Source: Phlebiopsis flavidoalba
Lineage: Eukaryota > Basidiomycota > Agaricomycetes > Polyporales > Phanerochaetaceae
Assembly (NCBI GenBank): GCA_035772785.1
Contig: JAOCPU010000025.1
Location: forward strand, 1 to 64,000
Direction of reading: 5' to 3'
Length of the DNA: 64,000 nt
Part shown: in pieces, positions 12,290-25,583 of the stretch
Layout: each line of letters begins with the position of its first letter
Numbering within the stretch: position 1 is the stretch's first letter
Notes under the pieces: model-generated
Databases searched by the model: none
Told to the model about the DNA's origin: nothing
What the model saw: only the letters and a program-made list of their open reading frames with translations
Translations under genes and position numbers: made by a program

Positions 12290-15200
12290 GTTACGGCGTA
12301 GAGGTCGTCGTCTATCTGTGTCGTCAACCAGAAGCCTTCATTGCTGTGCGCGCGGTGTTGTTAGTTGCTGCAGGGGCTCCAGGAGGCCCTCCGGGAACTT
12401 GAGTTCGAGCCAATGACGTGTTGTTGCCGATTCTGCCCAAATGTTCCATTTATTCTGCGTCATGCATCAATGGCAGAGAAGCCCACCTGCAGCGAACATC
12501 TCGTATCCGCCTGAATGTCAGCATCAGACACAGATACCGACTGAAGCAAACTTCATCGCGCATCCTTCAAAGTGCTCACTAATTTACAAGCGTTTAGCAC
12601 CGGATCTCTTTGCCTCAGTACGGAAAAGACTCATCGAGTGATGACACGGACTGGATGCTGGCACCGAGCGTCCTCTCTCCTAATGATCAAACATCGTCCT
12701 CCAGCTTACACTCATCGTCAGTAGTTTGGTCTTCTTTTCGTCCTTCCTCCTCACGGCAGCCCGCTCTGAATATCTAGCCTCGTGATATCCTCTCCGTCGA
12801 ATGGCAAGCTTTGCCGCCCGCTGACAGATCTCCGTCAAAATGTCTCAGCCCACCAGAGGAGATCAGTTTGTTTGGGTATTCTTCGAGTCAAAAGAGCTGA
12901 GGTCGACGTCGGTCGATTGGCGACACCGGGCCTCATCCCTCTAGAATGAGCGGCCTGCGTTAGAGGATCGACAGTCTCTGAGGGCTCGTCGGGCAATGGG
13001 AAGGGTGCGACAGATATGATCGAGCTGGTCAAGTACTGACCAGGACTGTGAGGAGTTCGGCAGGACCGTCCTGGGCCTACGATCTGATCTGGCCGTGTTC
13101 GTTGAACCACCACGTGTGTGATGACATACCGTTGTCTTCGCGTTTAACGCAGTTCATACCCGTTCCATTTCCTGTGAGGATTTTGTCGTTCAGCAACACC
13201 GGTCAGGATGCCCACCGGGGCCTGCATCGACCGCCGGAGCCATCCGACGCCGCCTTGTCCGTCGATCGAGTCCAACTCGTCGAAGAACCATGACCTGCCA
13301 AGGTGCGGCAGCGCGGCGGCGACATATCGTCGAAGGACTCACGGACGTTCGCCATCTGACTCACCCGAACCACAATGGTGAGTAGAGTAGTTCAGCGGCC
13401 CACATACAAGCACGATCTTCGGAAGTAAGTTTAAGAGAGGGAATGTCGTTCGATAATGAGGTATACCTTGATGAGAGATGAGTGGCTTGCGTCTCGTTGG
13501 CGCTAGCACTTTGCAAACAGAGTCTTACCAGTACGGGGGGACCATAGAACGGACACGCTCTTGGGATGGTGTGACATTTGCCGTAATTTGAGTAAATTTG
13601 TCGCGCCGGCCGGTTCGGCAAGTGTATTGGACGCTCTCCTGGAGCTCTCGCGCGCATTGGACATTGTCCAAAATCCACCAATGTCGTCCCACTATGACGT
13701 GCGAGTGTGGGCACCTATCGCGTAACGACGGTTTCGCGGCGTGTCAGTGCCGAAGGGGGGTGTTCGACTCGTGCACAGTGTGATGCAAAACGGAATGTGT
13801 TGTCCCAATTTGTGACGCCGCAACAAAGAATCACGGAGTACCTACAGCTATCAATGGTTGTACCTAGTCGTTGATGGTACGGAATGAGATTCCATACTTC
13901 TCACGGATCCTGTTCGCCCCCGCCATGGCGGCCTAACGGAGCACAAGGGACCGGGCAATTGAATCGAGATGAGCCGAACAGTTAACTGGTGGTAATCAGC
14001 ATGCCAAATCCTGTCACTACAGGCCACAGGTCAAAACGTTGTCTACAACAGGATTTCACGTGTTCTTGGTACGATCGAAGCATGATAGATTAGCCACATC
14101 TTCACGATGTGAGACGACGGCCCAGTCGGCTTTAGGGGGATGATAACAATATCGTACCTCACTTTGGTCGCAATAGACCCAAAATCGAATGACAGAGCAA
14201 CGGCGTCAATGGCAGTTGGGCCTGGTAGGTTGCAGGCCAATGACGGACAAACATTTGCGAGACCGGGCCCTTGAAGCCCATTCCATAACAGAATGTCACA
14301 GCAGCTGGGAAGATAAACAGCCTACAGCGACACGGGCTCTTCAGTACTTAGCCCATTGGTTATCTGGTAGAAGCGCATGTCCAGTTGGAGTCGTGAGAAA
14401 GAGTCACAAAGTAAATCACTCTGACCCAATCATTATCCCTTCTGTACGCTGTTGTAGCGGGCCGATAGAGCTGATGTTCCATCAATGAAGACTGATAGCT
14501 GGCGGACTGTTTTCTCTGCATCTGAATGCGTTTTACGCCAAGTTACTCTGTTGATTATTCCCAGCCACTTCTAGGACATTGATTTCACGGAGCCAGGTAA
14601 TGAGGAAGAAGAAAGCACGGTCTGTTCGCTACCCTGACACGGGCCATGAGAGGGTATACCATTATCCTGGTCGGGCGTAGTCACAGGAGGAATTACAGCC
14701 GTACGGCGGCTTGATACCTATAGTATAGATATTGATAGCCTGGTCAGCACGCTGCGAGCCGGCCAGTTCACAAAGTCTCACCGCGAATTTGAGCCATGTT
14801 GTATCGCTTTGCGACAGCCACGGATATACGTAGTACAATAAGACATCGCTGAGGGGATTCCTCGTCTTACGCGGCTTCACCGGGTGCTCCCCTCTTACCG
14901 ATCAGTTAGCTCAGTCTAATCAAGCCCTCACTACACGAAACCGGGACCGACCCGGTGCCCGTGACATAACTGATGTATCCCTGCGCTGAAATACGATTTT
15001 ATTTGTGTGCTGAGTGCGTTTAGCGCGTCGCCTGTTTTCATTCGACTTTGACTTGTCGTGACCTGTCCGCATGGTCTCCACGAGAAAAGGATGAGAGTAG
15101 TAGCACCCTATCACCTGGACTGGGGCGATACGCTATAGACGGATGCAGCGTAGATAAGCCTCAATAAAGAGAGGCCTGAGGAAGTGGTTAGGTCTCCGCA

Positions 15201-15920
15201 GTGCACTTCCAATAAATATGGCCCATTAAAATGTTCAAACGTCGTGAAGATTTGGTAGTAAGCGCTGGTAGGAACAACACCTGAGAGGGACCCCTCGAAT
15301 TGAAGTCGTCGGAAGGGTAACAAAAGTAGTACACGCTTTTTCCTTGTCTTTTTTTGCAGTGACGGTTTGCATATGCAGCAATGCCGTTGGTGGACCAGTG
15401 TAACTATGGTCGCCGAGCTTGACGCGGAGGTTATTACGCCTGTGACCTTGTTTCCAACCCTGAGATCTCTGCCCTCCTCAGACAGTCACTACACCGCAGA
15501 GGGACCTCAACAACATAAGGTAAGGACAGTGTACACACGTGGCGTTCCTTTGCATTTGCCTTCCTACTGGTCAGGGGCGCATCCGGGGGGGGCGTGTCCA
15601 AAATGGCCCATCGCAGGACTCATTGTGCAGTGACATGTACCTAGCTGACTCCACCGGAGACGCATTATGGTGTTTCGCCACGACAAGAGCTGGAGAGCAA
15701 TTCACTAGTCCGACGTGGTTTTGAGCGATTGCCAAGACTGACACTTTCTGCTAGATGTAAATTGGTCCTGGCCAAATTAGGGTTTAGGGGGATTTCGGGC
15801 ACGTTCTGCTCTCGAGCTCTGATTTCTCTCACCAGAGGAATCAACGAGAGCTGCGCCTCTAGTCGTACAGTGCAAGCGATTCGCGACCTAATGCTAGTGT
15901 GAGTATAGTTCACGCAAAAG
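12290..15920 (-). pseudogene. cdc48: Cdc48/p97 (VCP) AAA+ ATPase, full-length trace with dense indels
   Basis: Cdc48 is the hexameric AAA ATPase that extracts ubiquitylated proteins from membranes and complexes. Read on the minus strand the family order is complete. The N domain shows RNNLRVKLGD (15,409-15,438) and FLV..MRT..(F)K(V) near 15,090. D1 has the (G)IKPP region (about 14,715), GAFFFLI (about 14,605), a FID.. Walker B (about 14,490) and an (N)RP-(N/T)-(A/S)ID region (14,160-14,220). The linker reads IREK, (E)TVV and WDDIGG (13,660-13,900). D2 has Walker A GPP.TGKTL (13,517-13,545), FFDELDSID (13,261-13,287), TRPDQI, PLPDEPS, and LTEICQRAAKLAIR (12,790-12,840). The tail reads SVSDADI, FGSN..FPEG and DDDLYA (about 12,295). 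The frame breaks every 20-60 bases, mainly by extra bases. Either this is an intact gene in poor consensus or a decayed copy. The N-terminal limit is uncertain. Confidence 0.8.
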
Positions 15921-18900
15921 TAATGATGGACGAACTACAATCTCACTAACTTCTTTTGTCCTGAGGAAGACAGTCGCACGGTCCCACCACCCCGTCCTCG
16001 GTGATCAGCAATGTCAGCGGTATCATCACTTGCCGAGAGGCGGTCTTAGCGCGCCGGGACTAGGATCCCGAGCAAGGTTTCGGGTGCATGTCACATGTCG
16101 TGAACAGTTGGTGAAGTGGAGTGGACACAGAGTACGAGGCGACGTGGCGAGGAAGTTGTGAAGCGGGACAAGAACTTGGAGGGGCCGACGCTTTTTCTGC
16201 GTCATGCGGCGCTGCGGAGTACGTACGGGACTCGACTCGGCCCACCGTGTCAGAATCTCGATTGTGAAGCTGTACGTCACGGAAAGGTTGAAGAAATAGC
16301 CTCACTATGGACGTTTGAGCTATACATGAATTAAAGTCGCTCCAGTATTACCACACACACGTATCAATGTTGTGAGAAAAGGAGTCATCAAGCTATGACG
16401 TTGCACTATGACGACATTGCAGTACCCGAGGCTCATGGCCGAACCGATCGAGTTCAAACGTGACCAACGGTTAAACAACTAGCAATCCGAGCAACAAGAA
16501 TCAGAGAATGATAATGACCATGTAGGGATTGGTTTCGGGGGAGGGATTTGCGACTAATGGATTGTGGTATTGCTTGCATGTTGAATGGAAACAATCGAGC
16601 TTCATAATCGGGGTTTTCAAGCAGGCGGAGCCAACACGACCAACTGATCTAGAGGGGGATCGATAAACGACAGAGTGCCGTCATCATATACTCTTCATCG
16701 ATACGTCACAAAACTGATTATACTCTATCCTACCGGGAAGTGTCCACCGAACGAGCAATAAAACGCCTGGTCTGGGCGTGGAGGGACACAAAATACACCG
16801 GCTAAGGCCAGGTTGACGAGCGGGAAATATACACACTGCTCCTGCCCGTGGACTGCTTTGAACGGAACTTTGTTCAGCGTTGAGAGGAGATATTAAGGAA
16901 GACAAAAACGCTCGAAGCTGAGCCCTCGTTCTTGTCCGTGATCGGGTGTCATCATTACTCAAAATAACCCATAACCCATAAAGCCGTCCGTCGCCCGGGT
17001 TCACCAGAAACATTCGTATTGACCATGGAAGAATCTGGACTGTACCACGCTTGTGCGATTTATCCTTCTTCATCTGGCCTCAACCCATCCAGCAGTCTGG
17101 GAACCAGATATGGGTACGTTTACCTCGGCGGGCCTAATACTTTACTGTGCACGCATTCCTTGTCCCGCAAATCTACCGCTACTTGGTTCCTGCTGCTTGT
17201 AAGCCCAGACGGTCGTCTGTTACTCTGCTTCAAGTCATAGAAACTCAGTTCACAAGAATGAAGGAAAATAAGCAATAACCCGCCTGGATCATGTGAGCGT
17301 ATGCAATCTCGGCTAAATACGTCCAAAATTTTCCACTTGCAGAGGTATCCGGTTAGTTGACGACGTGTGCAGCGAGTCGAGGGATTAGTGGGTATCCACG
17401 ATACCCTTGGCATTATGAGTGCAAGAGTTTGACGCGTGAACTCAACAAAGCTAATCCGACTTCAGCACTTGCCAAAGCGCGGACTGAGTAAAAGCCGAGA
17501 GGAGCGAGAATCTTCGTCAAGAGAGTGGACAGGGTTTTACGTCCCTGTTCATTATTCAAAAGCATTGATGCGGATGCGCTGGTGCTTGCTACCAGGGTAA
17601 TACCCGTGGAACAGCTCTAGTTTGTTCTGCGGGAGGGTGAACTTTCGATAAGCACTCTTTCCATAACATCATAACATCGAAACTGACTTTGAGCTGTGTT
17701 ATGTGGTTGTGAGTGTGTTGCAGCTCGAATCTTCTTTCAGAGGTCGTGTGTCAGGTGATACGACATAGACGTGTACTGTGCTAGGACATTCCTCTGTCAG
17801 CGTGTCGAAGAACGCACCAACAAATTGGACGTTAAGGATATAGGGCAGACTTGCATTGGCTTCGGTGCGCGCATTAGAACGCTATGGAAACTCACAGATT
17901 GGTCTCTTGCAAGGATGTCGGTCCACAGCAATTAAAGCAGATCGTTTGAATCACGATGGCCAGAACGAAGTCCGAGGACTAGGCGCCCCACGGTAATTGC
18001 GACGCTGACGCCGATGGTCTTGACTGCCACCACCTAGTCTCCCCGAGGCCAGAGCGCGGACAGCTTCGTACCACCAACCGCTATGTTCCGCGCTATCTGG
18101 GGGGGGGGGAAGTAGAGCTTGGAGCTTGGACTCAGCTTGAAGCTTGAACACTGTGTCTTGCTGCTGAGGTCGCACAAATTCTCAAAACACTACAAACGCG
18201 CGTTCACTAGTCGCTTCAGTTACCTCACAAACAACTTGTCGACGTCAACGGACCAGACCCTCGTATTCGCTCACAGTCGTGCTTCCCAGCCCTTGTGGAA
18301 CATCGCTACGATGACATATTGCTGAACAACGTGTTATCAAATATCGCGAAAGGCTGCGCTAGATGACTTGCACGCAAATCACACTGCAAGTAGAAAATGT
18401 AGAATTGGGGGTTTGGGCTAACCTGTTGGGGTGCGTCCTCCTACTCGGATAATCGGTGTGTATGAATTCACAGCTCCCAAGAAGAAACACTTGTCAGACC
18501 CCACGAATGCGTTTTGAAGCTTGTACGGCGCTCTCCATTTGCCCGCACGCAAATTGACCTAAACCCTTGACCACCCACGAGCACGAACCCTATGCCTCTC
18601 GGCCGCTGCGATGCTCAATTCCCCATCATCTTATTCTTGACAAAAAGGCGACAGAGCGAACACTGTCCTGGACACACGTGCAGTCCTTGCTGTTACGAGA
18701 GGTGTCGGGTCCGCTCCATTGTGCCTCGATTAAGCCGTAGTGATCGTAACAGGGTCTTCTCAGTCACATTCATCGCAATAACGCTTTGGAACAGATAAGC
18801 GTGCGGTGCAGCTTGGACTCCCATTTTTTTCCCCGTATTCAGATCTCGTAAAAATCCAAAAATCAGCCATTCTGGTGTGGAATCGTGTTGGTATGTTATA

Positions 18901-20765
18901 CTTTGGATGGAAGAAATGGTACACATGTCTGACTGCTGTAATATAGCGAGCATCTTAATAAAACAACAAAATAAAAAGAGATAGAAAGGAAATATAGAAA
19001 GCACGGGAACCTATGTCATTCCTAACGCTTGGGACAGTCGATTCAATATGTGTTTGTATGAATATCCAGATTGCCGGATGGCTCACGACTAAAGATAAAC
19101 GTCATGGAGAATCCGAACGAAGATTCAGAAGATGGCCACTAGGACACCAGGCGCCTACCTCCATTCTGACGTGAATCGACAGAGCATTTATGGTGTACCT
19201 GCCAAGGCATAGCTTCAGGAGCTTCGTCATCGCCCGGCACATACCGGACAGGTCCTAGGCCGTTCCGCGACTTCATGCAGGAGTATATCGGTGTGCAGTA
19301 AGCTGCAGGGTTGGACCTGGTACGTCCGACAGAGGAAGTGTAGTAAGCGTCATCCGTCAATCATCCTTTCAATTCGCATTAGTCCTGTTATGTTTGAACA
19401 TATAGCAGTGCGTAGCAAAAAAGTGTTGGAATCAAGGCTGGCTAGACTGGTATCAAGACAAGTAGACGGCAACGATTGTCGACAACACAACAGGAACCAC
19501 ACACTCTGGGGTCCACGCCACATAATACAGGTTGCTGCTCTACGACATACTTTGGCTTCTTGACCCTTACCGAAGCTTAGCTTTGTTCAGGACTCCACCT
19601 CCCCTAGGCGTTCGTCAGGTTATTTATTGGTAAAAACACTTCTGTCCAACTCGAAGAGAGGCAATTTGTACGCACCCTGAGGGCTAACTAAACCGAATCC
19701 GTTCCATGGGCCTGTCCGATCAGTGCCTGGTCGAACCCTGCCTCATTGAAGACAGGATTCCGTTTGTTTGTTAGACAGTTTTTTTGATGGTAGTACTCGA
19801 TGTAACGATGAGGCGGAAGGCCTTCTTATCGCTCTCAGCTTACTAAAGAACCATTTGGAGTGCTACACTACCCCGTTCGCGACAAGGCCAATCCCAAACC
19901 AGTCGATACGCCTGTCGGCGTCCTCGTCCACAGGCTGATCTGGAGCTTGGTGGGTTGATACATGAAATGAGAATGCGGTCGCTGGGTCAAGCTCAGATTC
20001 ATCATGGGTACAACACTTTCATCAGTCCAAGTCGTGTAATCTCTGTTGCTGACTCATTACTTCATGCAAGGTTGATCGCAGTCCCAGCTGTAGTTCGCGA
20101 ACAGAGTCGTTGAAGAATCACATGGGTCAATCACAGAGAACTCGTTTCATGCTAGGTTGCTCACTAACTAGCCGCTTTTCTCTGTTCAGGTTTCATGAAA
20201 GGTCGCGCGAAGGTGTACAGACAGTGGGGCGGCTATAAGTACAATATCCTACAGCACGAGCCAGAGAACCAGATGCAGCATTCTAGGTTCGCGTGATGCT
20301 GTCTAAATCCCAGCAGTATAATTAGACTAGCCTGTAAGATCATTTACGTCCAGTGCCCTCGTTTACACTCACTATTTTGTTTCTGCGTAGACACTCTTCT
20401 AGCTTCTTGTCGTCAAGGGAATTGGATATTGTCACATTTCACTGCTGCCTTGCGTGGCCTTGTGGCTGGTGGAGTTAACGTTCCGGATTCGCAATCTGGA
20501 CATCATGCAGCATCGTCGCCGTAAGGACATATTTTCTCGCACGGTAAAAGCCGCCGAAAGTACGTACGTCTGAACAACAGTCCGATCTTCCACCGTGAAC
20601 CTTCTACTGAAAGACGTGCGGTCAATAAATCGAAGAGTACGTGTGTCGCGTCTCGATTCTGCTACACGCTCGAGATTTGGACCTGATCTTGTGTATATAT
20701 TGGCTATCATCAGTTTGCATGAAAGCGTATATATCCATCCCTCTCTTGTTCAGAAAGCCGCAATT
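15921..20765. other. about 4.8 kb with no gene I can support
   Basis: Open frames are all below 130 codons and unrecognised. On the minus strand near 19,900 one frame reads DADRRIDWFG, which faintly recalls the start of a transmembrane helix in MFS transporters, but the flanks do not support it. A poly-G run lies at 18,102. Given the state of the neighbouring Cdc48 trace, a hidden gene is possible. Confidence 0.35.
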
Positions 20766-20839
20766 ATGCTCTTTGAGCTGGGATCGGCACTCGTTCTCCC
20801 TCGTATTTGTGACATAGTGGCGCCGTGTTGGTCATCGCA

Positions 20840-20845
20840 TGTGCT
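20840..20845. repeat. target-site duplication TGTGCT, left
   Basis: TGTGCT directly abuts the left inverted repeat and is repeated at 27,969-27,974 directly after the right one. Removing the element and one copy gives a continuous reading ...VLVIACARALYTVK into the P450 hinge. Confidence 0.9.
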
Positions 20846-21208
20846 TATGGAGGTCATTTGTGGACCGGTTCGAATTTGTGACCGAGAGTCCACAGAAAGA
20901 TGTTCTGTAGATGAAATAAGAATATCGAAACATGTCAGCCGATGAGTCAAAAAAATCCGAGACAGGCCCAGAGACAGCAATCACCAATCGACCCATGGCT
21001 AAGCTGAGTGTGTGCCAGAACCTGCGACCCTGCGTCGGTGGTCGTGGGAAAGCTTGATACTAACGGGAATCACAGACGCACGCCACGTAAATAATATGTG
21101 CGGACGTGTGTCCCTGTTCCCGCCATAAGTAATTGTGTGCTCAAAATCGAGAATAACAGTACGGTTACACATAGAAAGCTATTGCAAAGCTTAGCGAGAC
21201 ATCCCCCG
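20846..21208 (+). repeat. left terminal inverted repeat
   Basis: This matches the reverse complement of 27,619-27,968 from TATGGAGGTC to CATCCCCCG. The left copy is 13 bases longer because of scattered single-base extras (for example CCCTGCG against CCTGCG, and AAAAAAATCC against CC). Confidence 0.92.
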
Positions 21209-22180
21209 GTAGTTATCGTACCTGTGCACACGCGGGGCATGTTTAGGATTGGGAGTAATCATGCTTGTGTAATTGATTTGGACGGCACTTGTTCAGTCAA
21301 GATTTGAACGTACGTAGCAGTAGAAATCATAAATGACTGCCTTGTTCCAGAACCATGGATATACAAGTACATATTTGGACATCACTCATTCGCAGCGCCA
21401 GTGCAAGGCTACCTATTTCTGATACTCAGTGCCGAGGCTCCATATCAGACATCTCAGTCCCTCTGGTACTCCCGTTGGCTTGCTCAAAGGGTGTTAGCGC
21501 GAAGTAGGTGCAGTAAATGTTGCATCTGTGGCACCCTCTCGAATGATTCGAGTATATGGGATAGGTTTCCTGCGCCAAACTTATCTGAATATTCTCTGTA
21601 GCTTTCAGTGAGTATAGATATTCAAGGATTAATGCGACAGCCACAAACGAGCAATCTTACCCTATAGTAATTACTTGACAGTCAGTCAGAAGTGTATCAT
21701 CCCCTATTATATGTGTCAGCTTAGGAAATTGTGATCAAAACATACAGTACATACCTTGGAAGTCAGATAGGAATCACTTTGCCATTGGTAAGAACATATT
21801 GCAGATGTTGAGTGAAACATAGAAATATGGCGATGTTTTCGAGAGCTAGAACCCAGCCGAAAGCCCAGGCATCGTTCCAAGCTATTGTTCAGAATATACT
21901 TTCACGAATCTCCCTGGGATGCGCGCTCTTTCTAATAAATAGGATGGTGCTTGTTTATTCGTAGAGTGAAACCGCTAATAAGCCGTAGGTGACAAAGCGA
22001 AGTCGAGGAACGGTTTATGATCTTCACTGACGAGGGCAATGAAGGTGTAGAGGAGCTTGTAGTACTTGGTAGCTCTTTCCTTGAAAGAATGAATGAAGTC
22101 GATCGCGGCATAAGACTGCTTCATAAGAGCTGATTTTTAAAAAAGAGCACAACCACCCCAGTATGAAAGATTTGCTTCGG

Positions 22181-24462
22181 TTAGAAGCTTGGGAGCTCAT
22201 CCGCTGCCTTCATGCGACTTTGCGAAAGCTCACAGGCTAGTGGTAGATGTTGCCGATAGGATGTCTGAGGGGTATTAGAGGCAGCCGGCTTGCGATGAAA
22301 ACAGCGCTTGGCAACAATCGATTTGTATGAGTCAGTAATGGGGGTATTGTAGAAGGCTGGGGGGTCGAGCGGTCCATGGGTAATCTGAGCGGCGTGACAA
22401 TAGGTTTTGAATCCCAAAAAAAACCGTACGTTCCGATTTCCTTGCTTTGCAGACCGAAAGTTTGCATGAGACGCGGTCAGGTGGGAGAAGTCAATGCCAT
22501 GTCGATAGCAATGCGGTCGGGTTGTCTATTAAGCCAAAGAAGTCGATGACGGGTACCGGATAGACATAGACATCAGCCGGCTCCTGGACTTAATATGCCG
22601 CATGCAATATTAGGTGATAAAACATCATCAAAGTGTGATACTATGCTCAACAATAGTCCCCATCTGCTTGAAGTCCGACTTTTATCTTGCTGGGATAGAA
22701 CGTCATGAAGCTTTGAAGGTGCCTTGAATTGAGACAGAGCATCATTCTTGCGTTATTTGAGGAGATGCTCTGGCTGCTATGTTAATTCCCAGAGATGGTG
22801 GATTCGCCTGGTAACTTGAGCAGAGCTCGTCGCACTCGCATTATTTTGCTGAGACATTATATTCAGCCTCGACTTCCTTTTCTATGGTAACTCTCCGAAT
22901 TCTCTCCGGCAATTGCTAAAGTATGTCATTAGTCAACGAAAGAAAATTGTCTCTACAGAGTCTGACATTAACCGCTATGTCTCCATCCAAAGACAAGGAG
23001 TCAACAGATACTCTAAGACTCTGCTGTGTATCTTCTAGACTAGACGTCTTGGGCAACCTATAAGATGTGTGAATAATGGGTATAGCATTGTAGGACATCA
23101 TTTTTGTGATGGACTTACCCTTGCGCTTTGGTTTGGTGTCGGAGCTGATGGGCTACTAGGTTGACGCTTATGCTTCTTACGGAGAGATTTTGTGCTTTTT
23201 TCATCTATTCCTAAAGCCCGATCAACGCATCGGTCCAGTTCTGGGGAAGCGACGAAAACCATCCATCGAGTTTGTACTCTCTGAAAAGCTTCTCCTAAAT
23301 TATCCTTCCCATGAAGCCATCCATCGGGCCTCTGTTGAGTAAGGTCAATAGGTGATAATGGGTATTTACCTCAAGCAGATGTGGTAATGGCGGCTTACAT
23401 TTTTCCCAGTCCCATATTTCTTCGTACTTCTGATGCTTCATAATTAGGAAAACACTTCAGCCGCTTCGATGGAGCAAATTTCCCAGGTCCAGGCTCATTG
23501 CCTCCACGTCGATTAGTTGGATTATAATAAAATTGTTCAATACCTGGTTTGTCTGCACCATTCGCAGACACAGATCGAGGATCGAAGAGCAGAAGCAAGG
23601 GGTGATTTGTATAATTTGACGTCGCGGTCTGGGAACTCAAACCCTGGTGCCCAGTCTTCAAAGATAGGATCGAAGAATGACGAACGGCTGTATGGAACAA
23701 TTCATGTTAATTTGGGTAATTGTATGGAATATTTGCGCGCTTGTGCGATGTTCTAAATAAACAAATCAGCACAAGCACGTCTGAAAACTAAGTCAAAAAA
23801 AATGTTATGTTACTCCAAGAAGGAAGGTTCCGGATTTCCCTTCCTCTTTGAACGAATGTAATGCGAAATGAGCAATAACTGAGCGCTCCGTGGGACGATG
23901 TAGCGGCTGCTGCGCTTGCCATTCTTGCACGGTGAAGGTTGTACTGGATGGCTGTTGAGCCAGATGCTGCAGTGCTTGTAAAGTCCCCCCCCCCCCCCCC
24001 CTTGTGCCGGGCCTGGTTCTTGCTGGGGAAAACGGGAAATCGGTAACACTTGCTCTAATAACATGGTCAAATAAATTCATCAGATCAGAATAGAATATAA
24101 ACTTACACACCACGCCGTGAAGCGGTATTGGCTGATACCAAGCGCTGATCCATTGTTTGAGTAAAATCTGCGCGTAATTCCATATAAATCATTTCTATTC
24201 AAATTTTAAACGAGAAGAAATTATGGGCGCACTGTTTTGAGCCTGAGGTCGGCATGGAATGAAGATTCCCTCCTCGTTTCTGGCGGTAATATTCGGCACA
24301 GCTTGGACACACAAGGCGTCCACATTCATTTGGAGGTCCTGCAATAAATTCAAAGGTTACATCAAGACCATATACAGCGCCACAGCTAGAGCGTTGGCAG
24401 CGCTGGAATGGAGAAGAATTGGACACTTGTGAAGTGAAAAATCGATTGGGAGGTTGCGCCAT
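22181..24462 (-). CDS. transposon-borne protein with N-terminal zinc-finger-like motif
   Basis: The function is unknown. It starts at ATG 24,462 with a Gln/Pro-rich leader, then CQRSSC; a 37-nt GT..AG intron follows, and the next exon begins GPPNECGRLVCPSCAEYY. Together these give C-x4-C...C-x6-C-x2-C, and the second half resembles the GP..LC..C..YY half of GATA-type fingers. Further exons can be followed: one with QHLAQQPSSTTF (about 23,930), one with GPGKFAPSKRLKCFPNYEA (about 23,440), and a last open stretch at 22,181-22,417 with THGPLDPPAF. Most introns are plausible GT..AG. A run of about 16 C at 23,987-24,002 breaks one exon. It is divergent from the integrase gene inside the same inverted repeats, so a role as DNA-binding partner or regulator of transposition is inferred. 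Exons between 22.5 and 23.3 kb are uncertain. Confidence 0.55.
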
Positions 24463-25583
24463 GATGCTGAGTTGTGTCTAAGAGGTGTAGAAAAGCGGTG
24501 TAATGTGAACACTGCTAAGAGTGTGGTTTGAAAGCACGCCCGGTATATTATACTTGTGCAAATGTTCAAATAATCCTGGAAACATATCCAGAAAAGGTAA
24601 TCAGTCCGACGAGAGCTGGCCTCTCTTAGCATGGCAAGTTGATTGAAAAGGTTTGGTCGCAGGGATTGCAATATTTAGAAATTGATATACGACTGGTAAA
24701 CACATGACAGATATAGCGCTGAAAACATTTTGATCTCAAATCAGTTATATTGAACAACTGATTCTCCTTGCTGCGGAGCCGTCATTCTAATCGGGCTCAG
24801 GTATATGCATGCTGTTCCTCTATAAAGGAGGGTGGATTGCTGCGGTAGCTGAACAGGTGACTCGCATATATTGTGAGCAATCATAGCAACTGGGTATATC
24901 GATGGATATTCAAAGCAACCGATAATCCCATCGGTTCAAAAATCGCAATATGTGGTGTGAGTAAAGCACCTGAGAGATTAGAAGCAATGGACTAAGATGA
25001 TTCGAAGAATATCATACTCGGCTTGCAATATAGCTGCTGTTACGGTAGGAAGCCTCGGTAAGCTTACAGCGGCATACTTCCATTTTTTTACAACAGCTAT
25101 CATCTGCGCACCATGTCAGATATTCAGGCATTTGGGTGGACAGGGCCAAATGCGATTTTAGTACCTAAAAACGAGTGCCAATATCCAAAAACCTCTTTGC
25201 AAAACGTTGTAAACCATTCTCACAGAATTTCAAAGAATGTCGCAGCTCTGAGTCATCCATCTTAATTCGTACCTGACAATTTTCTACCAACTTGCTACAG
25301 AACATTAGTAACAATCTTGAATTGTTTCTCACACCTATACATGCGACGGCATTTTTGGCTATACACACAAGTCAGGTGGCAGTCAGCACTATGCCGAGGT
25401 AGGCTTTTATGACAAAGATCAAGTTATCTATTCGCTTTCTAGGAGTATCGGAGCGATTTGAGCTCGGATATATATACTCAGTTATAACCGTCAGGGAGCC
25501 TTACGAGTTCCAGTGTAACCACCTCGCCTTTCGCTATTCTATCTTGCTCATAACGGAGCTTACACCAGTGGCCACGCGTATAA

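Noticed and set aside
19700..20020. Minus-strand reading with DADRRIDWFG resembling an MFS transporter helix start
   Set aside because: Only about ten residues match my memory of the family; flanking sequence gives no further helices in any frame.
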